Positions 36,748 through 44,702 of a stretch of DNA of 64,000 nt are shown here, one piece after another (within the stretch, counting starts at the first letter, position 1; each line of letters starts with the position of its first letter). The notes beneath the pieces were generated by a model. The model was not told the origin of the DNA. It saw nothing but the letters and a program-made list of their open reading frames with translations, and did no database searches. The stretch spans positions 1 to 64,000 of the forward strand of contig UQBY01000008.1 of NCBI GenBank assembly GCA_900539375.1, in the 5' to 3' direction. The stretch comes from an uncultured Clostridium sp. Its GTDB lineage: Bacteria > Bacillota > Clostridia > Clostridiales > Clostridiaceae. Position numbers and translations under genes: made by a program.

Positions 36748-37999
36748 GAAAAAGCAAAATAAAAAAGTAACATCTATTGCTATAAAACTTAATTCTTTAT
36801 TTGTAAGTAAGATATTTTCTAAATTTTTATTACTTGATATATTTTTATTAGCTTTTGTTATTTGTTATTGGTGTATTCAAGGAGAAATTAATTATTATGG
36901 GGAATTTGTCCCTAATACAAAAAGGATTATTAAATTTTTCCCTATAGAAAGTGCAACCTATACTGTAACATGGACTAATGGAAAAACTATGGTGAAAGAT
37001 GCTAGTGGTTTTTTTATAGCAATTAAAAAAATTCTTGTGCCAACATTAATTTTTCAAGGACTTTTAATATTAAAAGAAATAGTTTTTGGAACATCAAAAA
37101 TTAGAAAAACTTTAAAGCCTCTTGATGAAATAGCAGAAACTGCAAGTAGGCTAAGTAATATGACCTTTGATGAAGAAAAAGTTCAAAATCTTGAGGAAGC
37201 AATTTCTAAAATTAGTCCAACAACATCAAATGAAAAAATTCACACAGGAGATAGTGAACTTCAAGGCTTAGAAGAGTCTATAAATAACCTTTTAGATAGA
37301 ATGAGAGAATCCTATAGGCAACAAGCAAGGTTTGTTTCTGATGCCTCTCATGAACTTAGAACTCCTATTTCAGTAATTCAAGGGTATGCTAATATGCTTG
37401 ATAGATGGGGAAAAGAAGATGAAAAAATACTAAATGAATCAATTGTAGCAATAAAAAGTGAAGTTGAAAATATGAAAAACTTAGTAGAGCAACTTTTATT
37501 TTTAGCTAGAGGAATAAATGGAAAAACTCAGCTTAATTGTAAAGAGTTTTTTCTTAATGATATGATGAATGAAGTATTTGAAGAATCAAAAATGATAGAT
37601 GAAAATCATATATATAAATATGAGGAAAATGAAAAAATAAAAATTTATGGAGATGAATCTCTTCTTAAACAAACTGCAAGAATACTTATTGAAAATGCAG
37701 TTAAATATACAGATAAAGGTGAGTTAATAAAATTTAAAATAGGAAAAAATGAAAAAGAAGAGGTTTATTTTTATATTCAAGATAGTGGTATTGGAATGAA
37801 TGAAAAAGATGTTTCTCATATATTTGAAAGATTTTTTAGAGCAGATACAGCAAGGGATAGAAAGACTGGAGGAACAGGCCTTGGCCTTTCTATTGCAAAA
37901 TGGATAATAGATAAACATGGTGGATATTTTGGAGTATTAAGCAGAGAAGAAATAGGAACTAGAATAACAGTTTTTCTTCCACAAAATAATTCACATTAG
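36740..37999 (+). CDS. Sensor histidine kinase
   Basis: A 419-residue membrane kinase with two transmembrane helices (about 30-48 and 97-113), a short extracytoplasmic loop of ~45 residues, a HAMP-like linker, HisKA (FVSDASHELRTPISVIQGYANMLDRWG) and HATPase_c (ILIENAVKYTDKG, GGTGLGLSIAKWI). The very short outside loop suggests intramembrane or partner-dependent sensing, which fits coupling to the DUF4342 proteins upstream. Confidence 0.92.
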   Translation: MSKKKQNKKVTSIAIKLNSLFVSKIFSKFLLLDIFLLAFVICYWCIQGEINYYGEFVPNTKRIIKFFPIESATYTVTWTNGKTMVKDASGFFIAIKKILVPTLIFQGLLILKEIVFGTSKIRKTLKPLDEIAETASRLSNMTFDEEKVQNLEEAISKISPTTSNEKIHTGDSELQGLEESINNLLDRMRESYRQQARFVSDASHELRTPISVIQGYANMLDRWGKEDEKILNESIVAIKSEVENMKNLVEQLLFLARGINGKTQLNCKEFFLNDMMNEVFEESKMIDENHIYKYEENEKIKIYGDESLLKQTARILIENAVKYTDKGELIKFKIGKNEKEEVYFYIQDSGIGMNEKDVSHIFERFFRADTARDRKTGGTGLGLSIAKWIIDKHGGYFGVLSREEIGTRITVFLPQNNSH

Positions 38000-38041
38000 A
38001 AATAAAAATAGTGAAATAATATAAATATGAGGTGATAAAAT

Positions 38042-38911
38042 ATGAATGAAAGATATGATATAGCAATAATAGGAAGTGGACCTGCAGGACTATCTGCTGC
38101 ATTAAATGCAAGAATAAGAAAGAAAAGCTTTATTATTTTTGGTAGCAAAAATCTTAGTAATAAACTTGAAAAAGCAGAAAAAATCAATAATTATTTAGGT
38201 TTTTTTAATAGAAGTGGTAAAGAAATTAAAGAAGAATTTGAAAAACACATAGAAGCTATGGATATAAATATTACTGAAGAAAAGGTAAATAATATATATT
38301 CTATGGGAAAGTATTTCTCAATAATGGCAAATGAAAAAATTTATGAAGCAACTACAATAATATTAGCTACAGGAGTTAATTTTGGAAAGCCATTTAAGGG
38401 GGAAGAAGAGTTTTTAGGACGTGGAGTAGGATATTGTGCAACTTGTGATGCACCATTATATAAAGAAAAGGTTGTTACTATAATATCTTATAATAAACAG
38501 GAAGAGAAAGAAGCTAATTTTTTAGCTACTGTAGCTTCTAAGGTTTATTATGTTCCTATGTATAAAGAGGAGGTAGAAGTAGACTCTTCAATTGAAATTA
38601 TAAAAGATATTCCAATTGAAATATGTGGTGATAAAAAAGCAAATAAGCTTATATTAAAAAATTCTGAAATAGAAACAGATGGTATATTTATATTAAGAGA
38701 CAGTATATCTCCAGGACAATTAGTACCAGGATTAAAGCTTGATGGAAATCATGTTGAGGTAGATAGAAAAATGCAAACAAACTTAAAAGGATGCTTTGCA
38801 GCAGGGGATATAGTAGGAACACCTTATCAATATATAAAAGCTGCTGGAGAAGGGAATATAGCTGCATTATCAGCAGTAGCTTATATTGATGAAATAAAAA
38901 AAGATAAATAA
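38042..38911 (+). CDS. Thioredoxin-reductase-like flavoprotein lacking the NAD(P)H motif
   Basis: A 289-residue FAD protein of the TrxB family. The FAD motif GSGPAG (11-16), the redox pair CATCDA and the C-terminal GCFAAGDIVGTPYQYIKAAGEGNIAA are intact. Where TrxB has the GxGxxA-type NADPH Rossmann motif after the CxxC (usually VVGGGNSA), this protein reads VVTIISYNKQEEKEANFL, with no glycine motif. It is also ~20-30 residues shorter than TrxB. This matches the pyridine-nucleotide-independent, ferredoxin-linked flavin thioredoxin reductases known from clostridia. GAGGTGA precedes the ATG. Confidence 0.82.
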   Translation: MNERYDIAIIGSGPAGLSAALNARIRKKSFIIFGSKNLSNKLEKAEKINNYLGFFNRSGKEIKEEFEKHIEAMDINITEEKVNNIYSMGKYFSIMANEKIYEATTIILATGVNFGKPFKGEEEFLGRGVGYCATCDAPLYKEKVVTIISYNKQEEKEANFLATVASKVYYVPMYKEEVEVDSSIEIIKDIPIEICGDKKANKLILKNSEIETDGIFILRDSISPGQLVPGLKLDGNHVEVDRKMQTNLKGCFAAGDIVGTPYQYIKAAGEGNIAALSAVAYIDEIKKDK

Positions 38912-38916
38912 AATTA

Positions 38917-38946
38917 CTGACATTTTTTCAAAGAAAGTGATACAAT
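38917..38946 (+). promoter_or_regulatory. Probable promoter of the CarD-like gene
   Basis: CTGACA (38917-38922) and TACAAT (38941-38946) with 18-base spacing, placing the start of transcription just before the leader hairpin at 38959. Confidence 0.6.
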
Positions 38947-38958
38947 TTAAGTATAGCA

Positions 38959-39016
38959 AACGTGTTGTTTACTAAAAAAGCAAGTGCATTTATGTAAACA
39001 ACATGTTATTTTTTTG
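38959..39016 (+). terminator. Leader terminator/attenuator directly before the CarD-like gene
   Basis: A 14-pair stem (38959-38972 with 38994-39007, one G-U) with a 21-base loop is followed by ATTTTTTTG, and the AAGGAG ribosome site comes at once after the T-run. It can end the trxB-like transcript, but any transcript from the promoter at 38917-38946 must also cross it. Confidence 0.75.
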
Positions 39017-39030
39017 AAAGGAGAAGCATT

Positions 39031-39543
39031 ATGCATAATAAAAATGATATAGTTTTATATGGAAATCAAGGGGTTTGTAAGGTTTTTGATATTGTGAAGA
39101 AAGAAATGGCAAATGAAGTAAATGAATATTATGTATTAAAGCCAGTAAATGATGTGCATTCTACAGTTTATGTGCCAACTCAAAATGAAAAATTAACATC
39201 AAAAATGAAGAAAGTATTATCTGTAGAAGAAATTTATGATTTAATTAATGATATACCAAATGAAAAAGAAGTTTGGATTGATGATTTTAATGAAAGAAAA
39301 GAAACATATTCTAAAATTTTATATAGTGGAGATAGAAGAGAACTTATAAGATTAATAAAAACATTATACCTACATCAAGAAGAATTAAAGAAAAATAAAA
39401 AAAGATTATATATTGCAGATGAAAGAATTTTAAAAGAAGCTACCAATATACTTCATGAAGAATTTGCATATGTGTTACATATTGAGAAGGATGATGTACT
39501 CCCTTTCATATCTAAAAAAATAAAATTACAAGAAAAGGTATAA
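39031..39543 (+). CDS. CarD/CdnL/TRCF-domain transcriptional regulator
   Basis: A 170-residue protein. The N-terminal ~60 residues form the RNA-polymerase-interacting domain (NDIVLYGNQGVCKVFDIVKK, STVYVPTQNEKL), and the rest is the helical DNA-contacting C domain (DDFNERKETYSKILYSGDRRELIRLIKTLYLHQEELKKNKKRL). CarD proteins bind the RNAP beta subunit and adjust open-complex stability at rRNA and stress promoters. The unusual leader hairpin suggests its own expression is controlled by early termination. Confidence 0.9.
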   Translation: MHNKNDIVLYGNQGVCKVFDIVKKEMANEVNEYYVLKPVNDVHSTVYVPTQNEKLTSKMKKVLSVEEIYDLINDIPNEKEVWIDDFNERKETYSKILYSGDRRELIRLIKTLYLHQEELKKNKKRLYIADERILKEATNILHEEFAYVLHIEKDDVLPFISKKIKLQEKV

Positions 39544-39561
39544 AAAAATAGCTAATATATG

Positions 39562-39652
39562 AAAAGAAATTTACAAAAAGATTTATAAAATACACACAAT
39601 ATAAAGTGAAACTTTAAAAAATAATACTATATATTGTGCTTAAATTTCTTTT
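39562..39652. terminator. Large bidirectional terminator-like hairpin
   Basis: Outer arms AAAAGAAATTTA (39562-39573) and TAAATTTCTTTT (39641-39652), with an inner CACAATATA/TATATTGTG pairing and an AAAGT/ACTTT tip. T-rich tail on the plus side. It separates the convergent CarD-like and DeoR genes. Confidence 0.65.
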
Positions 39653-40374
39653 TATTTATTAATTATACCTTGTTCTGTGATAATGCTACTTATATCTGTA
39701 ATGGAAGCAAATTTAAAAAACTCATCATAATTAAATTTTTCATTTTCCATAAGAACATAGCTTTTATGAGAGCACTTAATTATAGTTTTTTTAGTATTTC
39801 CATCTTCTAAATCTAAGGTGCTTATATTTCCAGTATCCATATTAACGCCACATACACCAATAAAAGCCTTATCAAAGGTAAACTCACTTATATATCTATT
39901 AGCAGCAGCACCAACTATAGCACCTACTTCTTTATTAAATTCTCCACCAATGGAAATAGTTCTAATGGTAGGATTTTTTCTTAATTCTAAGATGATTTCT
40001 AGCATATTACTTACAACAGTTACTTTAATATCCATTTTATTTAATATTTTTGCCATTTCTAAGTTGGTGGTAGAGACATCTAAAAAAACAATATCTCCCT
40101 CTTCAATTAAATCAACAGCCCTTAAAGCCGCACTTCGTTTTGTATCAATATTTATATTTTTTCTTTCATCTAAGGGTTTAATATCACTATGATTTCTTTG
40201 AATCATAGCTCCACCATACACTCTTTTTAAATTACCTCTATTCTCAAGTTCACGTAAATCTTTTCTGATGCAGTCTTCTGTTACATTAAAAGCTTGTGAA
40301 AGCTCTTTTACTGTAACACGCCCCTTCTTTTCTAATAACTCTATAATTTTTTCATATCTCTCTTCTAAAAACAA
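39652..40374 (-). CDS. DeoR-family sugar-metabolism regulator
   Basis: A 240-residue repressor: DeoR HTH (RYEKIIELLEKKGRVTVKELSQAFNVTEDCIRKDLRELENRGNLKRVYGGA) followed by the DeoR C-terminal sugar-phosphate sensor (EGDIVFLDVSTTNLEMAKIL, TVVSNMLEIILEL, KAFIGVCGVNMDTGNIS). It is divergent from a Cof-type phosphatase at 40550, a likely target. Confidence 0.9.
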   Translation of the reverse strand: MFLEERYEKIIELLEKKGRVTVKELSQAFNVTEDCIRKDLRELENRGNLKRVYGGAMIQRNHSDIKPLDERKNINIDTKRSAALRAVDLIEEGDIVFLDVSTTNLEMAKILNKMDIKVTVVSNMLEIILELRKNPTIRTISIGGEFNKEVGAIVGAAANRYISEFTFDKAFIGVCGVNMDTGNISTLDLEDGNTKKTIIKCSHKSYVLMENEKFNYDEFFKFASITDISSIITEQGIINK

Positions 40375-40549
40375 AAATCTTCACCTCTCCACTTGTTCTT
40401 TGACCTTATTATACCATTAAATTATCAATCTGTATTGTTTTTTATTAATTATTATTGAAAAAGTTATTGCTTTATTTTATAATTTACTTGAAAAAATATA
40501 AAAATACAAATTAAATTTATAAGAAAATATTTAAGAAGCAGGTGAAAAA

Positions 40550-41341
40550 ATGATTAAATTAATAGCTACAGATATGGATGGAACATTACTAGATGAAAAA
40601 GGAAATTTACCAAAAGATTTTTTTCATGTATTTCATAGGTTAAAAGAGAATGGAGTTAAATTTGTTGTGGCTAGTGGACGTCCATACTATACATTATATG
40701 AGAATTTTAAACCAATAAGTGATGAATTATATTATATATGTGATAATGGCTCTTATGTTGCAGAAGAAAATAAAAAACCACAAGTAAGTATAATTGATAA
40801 AAATAAAATTAGAGAGATAATAAAAGCTTGTGAAAAAATCCCTAACATAACATTAATTTTATGTGGTATTAAAGGAGCATATCATATGTGTTGTGAAGAT
40901 AAATTCCTTGAAGAAATAGATAAATACTATATAAAAAAATATGTTGTTGAGGATTTAAATAATATTCAAGATGACATTTTTAAAGTTACTGTATGTGATT
41001 TAAACATTTCAGCAAAAAATTCCTATCCTATTTTAAATGAATTATTTGGGAAAGAATTAAAGGTAGTGGTTTCAGGAAAGCTATGGGTAGATATAAATAA
41101 TAAAGGTGTAAATAAAGGATATGCCTTAGAAAAAATTCAAAAGGATGAAAATATATCTTTTGAAGAAACTATGGTATTTGGAGATTTTTATAATGATATT
41201 GAGATGCTTGAAAAAGCATATTATAGTTTTGTTATGAAAAATGCAAATGAAGATATGAAAAAATATGGTAATTTCATTGCTGAAAGTAATAGTGAAAATG
41301 GAGTAATAAAGGCAATACAAAAATATGTTTTTAAAGCTTAA
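40550..41341 (+). CDS. Cof-type HAD hydrolase
   Basis: A 263-residue HAD phosphatase with class IIB cap: motif I DMDGT (8-12), motif II VVASGRP, a motif III Lys in the VDINNKGVNKGYAL region and motif IV FGDFYNDIEML. Members dephosphorylate sugar phosphates and cofactors such as FMN or PLP. The divergent DeoR gene suggests a sugar phosphate. AGCAGGTG precedes the ATG. Confidence 0.9.
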   Translation: MIKLIATDMDGTLLDEKGNLPKDFFHVFHRLKENGVKFVVASGRPYYTLYENFKPISDELYYICDNGSYVAEENKKPQVSIIDKNKIREIIKACEKIPNITLILCGIKGAYHMCCEDKFLEEIDKYYIKKYVVEDLNNIQDDIFKVTVCDLNISAKNSYPILNELFGKELKVVVSGKLWVDINNKGVNKGYALEKIQKDENISFEETMVFGDFYNDIEMLEKAYYSFVMKNANEDMKKYGNFIAESNSENGVIKAIQKYVFKA

Positions 41342-41488
41342 TAATGAATTAAATTTATATATAAAAATTTTTATATTTTATGTTGACTTAAAAATTGTAG
41401 ATAAAAAATAATAATAAAAACTATTTACAAATAGAACAAACGATATTAAATAATAAAAAACAATAAAAAACAATAAAAATAATTAAAT

Positions 41489-41590
41489 AAGGTTAAAGAA
41501 GCCATTAGAACTTTACAAAATAATGGGGATTATGCTTTTATTTGTAGTGGAAGACCTTATACATTTAAAAAATTTATGATATCTTTATAA
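41489..41590 (+). pseudogene. Fragment of a Cof-type HAD hydrolase gene
   Basis: The reading VKEAIRTLQNNGDYAFICSGRPY (split over 41492-41560) is the motif-II region of a Cof HAD enzyme, followed by FKKFM and a stop at 41588-41590. No start or motif I is present. A second coding-like stretch continues to about 41676 (IFNIEFTNTSYNKP). It lies in the 335-base gap between the intact Cof gene and the P-type ATPase gene and is a gene remnant. Confidence 0.6.
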
Positions 41591-41676
41591 ATTTTTAACA
41601 TTGAATTTACAAATACAAGTTATAATAAACCAAAAATATGGGAAAATTATAAATGTAAATGGAGTATTGTAAATTT

Positions 41677-44001
41677 ATGAAGATTGAAGGAAAAATTAAT
41701 GGTTTAACACAAGCAGAAATTCTTAAAAGAAAGGAAAAAGGTCAAATTAATATTGTTAATGATAAAAATACCAAAACTAATTGGCAAATAATTTCAGAAA
41801 ATGTATTTACATTATTTAATTTGTTTAATTTTATCATAGCCATAGCATTAACATTAGTAGGAGCTTATTCTAATTTAGCCTTTATGTTAATTATTATAAT
41901 TAATGTATGTATAGGAATAATTCAAGAGATTCATGCTAAAAATATGGTAGAAAAGTTATCAGTTTTAACAGTATCTAAAGTAGAAGTAATAAGGGATGGA
42001 GTTTTAAAAAAAATAAATGTAGATGAATTAGTTTTAGATGATATTATAGTGATTAGTATGGGAAATCAAATACCATCAGATTCTGTTGTTTTAGATGGAA
42101 AAGTAGAAGTTAATGAATCTTCACTTACAGGAGAATCAGATACTATAGTTAAAAATTTAGGTGATAAATTATTTTCTGGAAGTTATGTAGTGAGCGGAAA
42201 ATGTTGTGCTAAGGTTGAAAAAGTAGGAGAAGATAATTTTGCTGCTCAAATAGCATTAAAATCTAAAAAACACAAAAAATTAAAATCAGAACTTTTTGAT
42301 TCTATGAGAAAGGTAACAAAAGCAACAAGCTTTATAATAATACCTGTAGGAATATTACTATTTATTCAAGCTTACTTTTTTAGAGGTGATTTATTAAAGC
42401 AGTCTGTTGTATCAACTTCAGCAGCATTATTAGGAATGCTTCCTAAAGGATTAGTTTTATTAATTAGTATTTCTCTAGCTACAGGAGTGATGAAACTTGC
42501 TAAGAAAAAGGTTTTAGTTCAGGATTTATATAGTGTAGAAACCTTATCTCATGTAGATACTTTATGTTTAGATAAAACAGGAACTATAACAGAAGGAAAA
42601 ATGAAAGTTTCAAATATAGATGTGTTTGATAATAATATAATGCCAATATCTGTTGAAGCTGCATTAAGTGCTTTTGTTAATGAAATGGGAGATAATAATG
42701 CCACATTTGAAGCATTAAAAAATTATTTTAAAGGAAAAGAAAGTTTTGAAGTTTTAGATAAAGTAAATTTTTCATCAGAGAGAAAATGGAGTTCAATAAC
42801 CTTTAAAGATATAGGTTCAATAATTGTTGGGGCTCCTGAGAAACTAATGGAAAAAAGTAATTTTGTAATGCCTAAAGAAAAAATTAAGCTTCAAAGAGAT
42901 GGAAAAAGAATTCTTCTTTTAGGTTTTTCAAAGGAATATATAAAAAATTCAACATTATCAGAACTTAAAGTTATTGCAACAATAGAGTTATCAGACCCGT
43001 TAAGAAAAAATGCAAAAGAAATGTTAGGATTTTTTAAAGATGAAGGGGTAGATGTAAAAATAATTTCAGGAGATAATCCAATAACAGTTTCTAGCATAGC
43101 AAAGCAAGCTGGACTTGAGGATTATAATTCATACATTGATTTATCGTCTATAACTTCAGATGATGAAATTCCTAATTTAGTAGATAAGTATAGTATATTT
43201 GCAAGAGTATCTCCAGAGCAAAAGTATTTATTAGTTAAGGCATTACAAGAAAAAGGTCATACTGTAGCAATGACAGGAGATGGAGTAAATGATGTTATAG
43301 CTTTAAGACAAGCAGATTGTAGCATAACTCTTCCAGAAGCAAGTGATGTTGCAAAGCAAGTTTCTCAAATAGTTCTTTTAAATTCAGATTTTAGTGTTTT
43401 AAAAGATGTATTAATGGAAGGAAGAAGAGTTGTAAATAATATTACTAATGTAGCAAAAATATTTTTTATTAAAACTTTATATTCAGTAATGCTATCAATA
43501 TTAAATATTATAACTTGCACAGCATTTCCATTCATACCAATACAAATTACAGTAATAGACCTTGCTATTGAGGGATATACTTCATTCTTTATTTCCTTTG
43601 AACCAAATGGAAAGAGAATAAAGGAATCTTTTTTAAAAAATGTATTAAGAAATGCCTTACCATATTCTTTAGTTATAATATTAAATATAATAATTATATA
43701 TTTTGTAGCTCCATTATTAAATATTAATATTGATAAAACACATACAATTATGTACTATATTATAGGATTTACAAGTATCTTAGCTGTTATAAGAGTATGT
43801 AGACCATTTACTAAAATGAGAATCTTTTTATCATCTACAACAGCAATTGGATTTTTTATAGCAACAATATTATTTAGAAAGCTATTATGCTTAAATATAT
43901 TAAAAAGTACAGAAATAACTCTATTATGCATATTAGCTATTATAGGAACAATAATAATTTATGTGAAAAATATATTTTACAAAAAATATAACTACTTATA
44001 A
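41677..44001 (+). CDS. P-type cation-transporting ATPase (CtpE-like)
   Basis: A 774-residue P-type ATPase. Actuator motif TGES, phosphorylation motif DKTGT, the hinge GDGVNDVIALRQAD, and about ten helices (two N-terminal pairs, six C-terminal). Overall it looks like the HAD-IC CtpE-type ATPases linked to calcium in actinobacteria, rather than CPx heavy-metal pumps, because no CPC motif is visible in TM4 (GMLPKGLVLLISISL). The start is uncertain: the ATG at 41677 gives MKIEGKINGLTQ; an ATG at 41659 overlaps GGAG. The ion is inferred only. Confidence 0.87.
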   Translation: MKIEGKINGLTQAEILKRKEKGQINIVNDKNTKTNWQIISENVFTLFNLFNFIIAIALTLVGAYSNLAFMLIIIINVCIGIIQEIHAKNMVEKLSVLTVSKVEVIRDGVLKKINVDELVLDDIIVISMGNQIPSDSVVLDGKVEVNESSLTGESDTIVKNLGDKLFSGSYVVSGKCCAKVEKVGEDNFAAQIALKSKKHKKLKSELFDSMRKVTKATSFIIIPVGILLFIQAYFFRGDLLKQSVVSTSAALLGMLPKGLVLLISISLATGVMKLAKKKVLVQDLYSVETLSHVDTLCLDKTGTITEGKMKVSNIDVFDNNIMPISVEAALSAFVNEMGDNNATFEALKNYFKGKESFEVLDKVNFSSERKWSSITFKDIGSIIVGAPEKLMEKSNFVMPKEKIKLQRDGKRILLLGFSKEYIKNSTLSELKVIATIELSDPLRKNAKEMLGFFKDEGVDVKIISGDNPITVSSIAKQAGLEDYNSYIDLSSITSDDEIPNLVDKYSIFARVSPEQKYLLVKALQEKGHTVAMTGDGVNDVIALRQADCSITLPEASDVAKQVSQIVLLNSDFSVLKDVLMEGRRVVNNITNVAKIFFIKTLYSVMLSILNIITCTAFPFIPIQITVIDLAIEGYTSFFISFEPNGKRIKESFLKNVLRNALPYSLVIILNIIIIYFVAPLLNINIDKTHTIMYYIIGFTSILAVIRVCRPFTKMRIFLSSTTAIGFFIATILFRKLLCLNILKSTEITLLCILAIIGTIIIYVKNIFYKKYNYL

Positions 44002-44005
44002 TATT

Positions 44006-44052
44006 AAAAAAAGAATTGTTGATAAAAAATTATTATCAGCAATTCTTTTTTA
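44006..44052. terminator. Bidirectional terminator after the P-type ATPase gene
   Basis: AAAAAGAATTGTTGATAA pairs with TTATCAGCAATTCTTTTT (44033-44050), flanked by an A-run and a T-run, serving both convergent genes. Confidence 0.85.
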
Positions 44053-44478
44053 TTCTATAAATTCTTCATTTGAATTGGTTCTTACTACTTCATAAAAGGC
44101 TTGGAGTCTAATAAAATGAGCTATAACACTTAATAAATAAGAATCAGCAATTTGAATATATGCAGATATATGAAAATTATTATTGTTTTTTGCATTTCTT
44201 AAAGATTTTTCATTAACTCTATCTATTGAAACAATCCATAAAAGTATATAGCCAATAAAAATAAGTTCTTGTCCAAGAAGTGTGATTTCATCAGGAGATT
44301 TTCCAGTATAATTAATTTCTAAAGATTCTAAAATATCAATATCAGCCCCATTAAAAAATTCTAAGTAGCCAAATATTATAAAAATAATTCCTAATTGTTC
44401 AGTTTGAGCAAGACTTATATCTAAGTTCTTAATATATTCTTTAAATTCATTTAATGAATCCTTTATTGAATTTTCCAT
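44050..44478 (-). CDS. Conserved-looking hypothetical protein with two hydrophobic helices
   Basis: A 142-residue protein with an acidic N terminus, hydrophobic segments at about 27-45 (QLGIIFIIFGYLEFF) and 68-85 (ELIFIGYILLWIVSI) and a helical polar C terminus. I recognise no family. Its start codon overlaps that of the small plus-strand ORF at 44477 on the other strand. Confidence 0.6.
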   Translation of the reverse strand: MENSIKDSLNEFKEYIKNLDISLAQTEQLGIIFIIFGYLEFFNGADIDILESLEINYTGKSPDEITLLGQELIFIGYILLWIVSIDRVNEKSLRNAKNNNNFHISAYIQIADSYLLSVIAHFIRLQAFYEVVRTNSNEEFIE

Positions 44479-44644
44479 GAAATATCCTTTGAAAGATTTA
44501 TTAACATTATATGATGAAAATCTAGAATGTTGTAATTCAATATATGAAATATCAAAGGAACTTGGAGAAGGTATAGCTAAAGGGAAAAAGTTAGAAATAA
44601 AAGACTCTGATTTAGTAAGAATAAAAGAAAAAGTATTTTTATAG
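44477..44644 (+). CDS. Possible small protein or gene remnant (55 aa)
   Basis: An ATG at 44477 opens a 55-codon frame, MKYPLKDLLTLYDENLE to VRIKEKVFL, with coding-like composition and codon use. Its start codon overlaps the start of the divergent 44050-44478 gene, leaving no room for a normal ribosome site, so it may be the tail of a lost gene. It is too short for usual gene finders. Confidence 0.35.
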   Translation: MKYPLKDLLTLYDENLECCNSIYEISKELGEGIAKGKKLEIKDSDLVRIKEKVFL

Positions 44645-44702
44645 ATTTACTAATTAAAACTGATATAATAAATATAAATAGTAAATTTTAGGTGGTGGAG
44701 TT

